From Thermodesulfovibrio sp. (GTDB lineage: Bacteria; Nitrospirota; Thermodesulfovibrionia; Thermodesulfovibrionales; JdFR-85): a stretch of 6,446 nt of DNA. Position numbers and translations under genes: made by a program. The notes beneath the pieces were generated by a model. It was not told the DNA's origin and ran no database searches. It was given only the letters and a program-made list of their open reading frames with translations. Every line of letters starts with the position of its first letter. Positions within the stretch are counted from its first letter, which is position 1. Where the stretch lies: contig JALUAR010000031.1 in NCBI GenBank assembly GCA_027050975.1, positions 1-6,446 of the forward strand. Direction: 5' to 3'. Of the stretch, positions 5,244 to 6,446 are shown piece after piece.

Positions 5244-6446
5244 TCACTCCCTTAACTGTCCGGTACCGAAAACAATGAACTTCAGACAGGTCAATTCCTC
5301 CAGGCCCATAGGCCCTCGAGCGTGTATCTTGTCAGTGGATATACCAATCTCTGCTCCAAGGCCAAACTGACCTCCGTCGTTTAATCTCGTAGAGGCATTT
5401 ATCATTACAGCGGAAGAATCAACCTCCTTGAGAAAACGCATTGCCTTATGGTAGTTCTCTGTCACGATTGTATCAGTATGGGCTGAACTGTATCTATTGA
5501 TATGCTCTATAGCCTCATCTATAGAACTGACCACTTTGACATTCAGTTTTAGTGACAAATATTCCTCGTAAAAATCCTTCTCCTTTACCTCTTCAATCCC
5601 AGCAGGGTATATACTCCTTGTCCTGGAACACCCCTTTATAGATACTCCTGCATCCTGGAGCCTTTTAAGTATTGATGGGAGAAATTTCTCTGCTACTGCT
5701 TCATCCACAAGCATTGTCTCCATTGCATTGCATGTGCCAGGCCTTTGCACCTTGGAATTAAAGCATATATCCTCTGCCATCTTCAGGTCCGCATCCCTGT
5801 CCACGAAGACATGACAGACCCCTTTGTAATGTTTCAGCACCGGGATTCTTGAATTCTCTGTTACTGCACGGATTAATCCTTCTCCGCCTCTGGGAATAAT
5901 AAGATCAACTATCCCCTCAAGCTTAAGCATCTCCATAATAGCTGCCCTGTCTGTTGTGTCAATAAAGGTAACCGCACCTTCATGAATACCGGCATCCTTT
6001 ACCGCCTCTCTGAGTATCTTTACGATTGCCCGGTTTGAATGAATTGCCTCGGAACCACCTCTTAAAAGTACAGCATTACCAGCCTTCAGACATAATGCTG
6101 TGGCATCAGCTGTTACATTAGGACGTGATTCATATATTATCCCTATCACACCTATCGGGACACGCATTCTTCCAACTGTCATGCCATTAGGTCTCTGCCA
6201 CATCCTCACAACCTCTCCCACAGGGTCAGGTAGTGCCGCAACCTCTCTGAGCCCCTTAGCCATTTCCTTGATAATCTTGTCCTTTAGCGTTAACCTGTCA
6301 ATCATGGCAGGACTAAGCCCTTTCTCCTTGGCATAGGCGATATCCTTGGCATTCTCCTCTTGAAGGATGCTGGCATTTTCCAGAATCAACTCTGCCATCC
6401 GCTCCAGTGCCATGTTTTTTTGATCGGTGGTTGCCTTAAGAAGGGC
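5244..6446 (-). CDS. proA: Gamma-glutamyl phosphate reductase (5' end outside window)
   Basis: ProA performs the second step of proline synthesis, the NADPH-dependent reduction of gamma-glutamyl phosphate to glutamate semialdehyde, in the cytoplasm. It belongs to the aldehyde dehydrogenase fold. Recognisable stretches are GVIGIIYESRPNVTADA, LCLKAGNAVLLRGGSEA, DLIIPRGGEGLI, QRPGTCNAMET with the catalytic Cys (codon at 5730-5732), and the C-terminal region with LNDGGQFGLGAEIGIST and HARGPMGLEELT. The ATG at 6411-6413 would give 389 residues but is probably internal. The frame stays open through the last 33 bases, encoding ALLKATTDQKN, which resembles the usual ProA N-terminus. The ATG has no Shine-Dalgarno, and family members are about 415-420 long. 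The true start is therefore beyond the right edge. The stop lies 5 bases from the convergent HD-GYP stop. proB often precedes proA but cannot be seen here. Confidence 0.96.
   Translation of the reverse strand, partial: ALLKATTDQKNMALERMAELILENASILQEENAKDIAYAKEKGLSPAMIDRLTLKDKIIKEMAKGLREVAALPDPVGEVVRMWQRPNGMTVGRMRVPIGVIGIIYESRPNVTADATALCLKAGNAVLLRGGSEAIHSNRAIVKILREAVKDAGIHEGAVTFIDTTDRAAIMEMLKLEGIVDLIIPRGGEGLIRAVTENSRIPVLKHYKGVCHVFVDRDADLKMAEDICFNSKVQRPGTCNAMETMLVDEAVAEKFLPSILKRLQDAGVSIKGCSRTRSIYPAGIEEVKEKDFYEEYLSLKLNVKVVSSIDEAIEHINRYSSAHTDTIVTENYHKAMRFLKEVDSSAVMINASTRLNDGGQFGLGAEIGISTDKIHARGPMGLEELTCLKFIVFGTGQLRE

Noticed and set aside
5239..5310. Plus-strand terminator for the HD-GYP gene (CTGTC ... 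GACAG, CGGTACCG, GGCC-CATA-GGCC)
   Set aside because: The stems are 4-5 bp or have no loop, none is followed by a T-run, and all lie in conserved proA codons.
6100..6336. Plus-strand open frame of 78 codons
   Set aside because: It is antisense to conserved proA sequence, and its composition is a shadow of the ProA codons.

Overview
The window looks like a chromosomal housekeeping segment of a Gram-negative (diderm) bacterium with AT-leaning intergenic DNA. The Lol outer-membrane lipoprotein export genes directly behind lysS show that the cell has an outer membrane. From memory, the order lysS - lolC/E - lolD is common in Deltaproteobacteria (Geobacter-like) and Nitrospirota-like genomes, where bamA and lipid A genes often follow. 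The phylum assignment is inference. I see no transposase, CRISPR array, tRNA, rRNA or phage gene.

Left part (1-3625, all on the minus strand, transcribed right to left). A tightly packed operon reads lysS (lysyl-tRNA synthetase), a LolC/LolE-type permease, an unrecognised 85-residue membrane/coiled-coil protein, and lolD (ATPase, its 3' end cut by the window edge). lysS and the permease overlap at GTGA. The small gene starts 22 bases after the permease and overlaps the start of lolD by 14 bases, so all four are probably co-transcribed and partly translationally coupled. An extended -10 promoter and a strong Shine-Dalgarno stand in front of lysS.

Middle (3626-3930). This divergent intergenic region holds the lysS promoter, a perfect 9-bp hairpin with a T-rich tail on the minus strand (terminator-like or REP-like), a weaker plus-strand promoter candidate, and a perfect consensus DnaA box overlapping that promoter's -10.

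Right part. One plus-strand gene (3931-5238) encodes a soluble protein with two HD domains: a degenerate HD-GYP-like half followed by a canonical HD-GYP half, probably a cyclic-dinucleotide phosphodiesterase. It converges on proA (minus strand, proline biosynthesis), with only 5 bases between the stop codons. The 5' end of proA lies beyond the right edge of the window. The HD-GYP gene has no evident functional link with proA or with the lysS-lol operon.

Most of the window is well-known biology. The less explained items are the small protein inserted in the lol operon, the asymmetric tandem HD protein, and the hairpin and DnaA box in the intergenic region.
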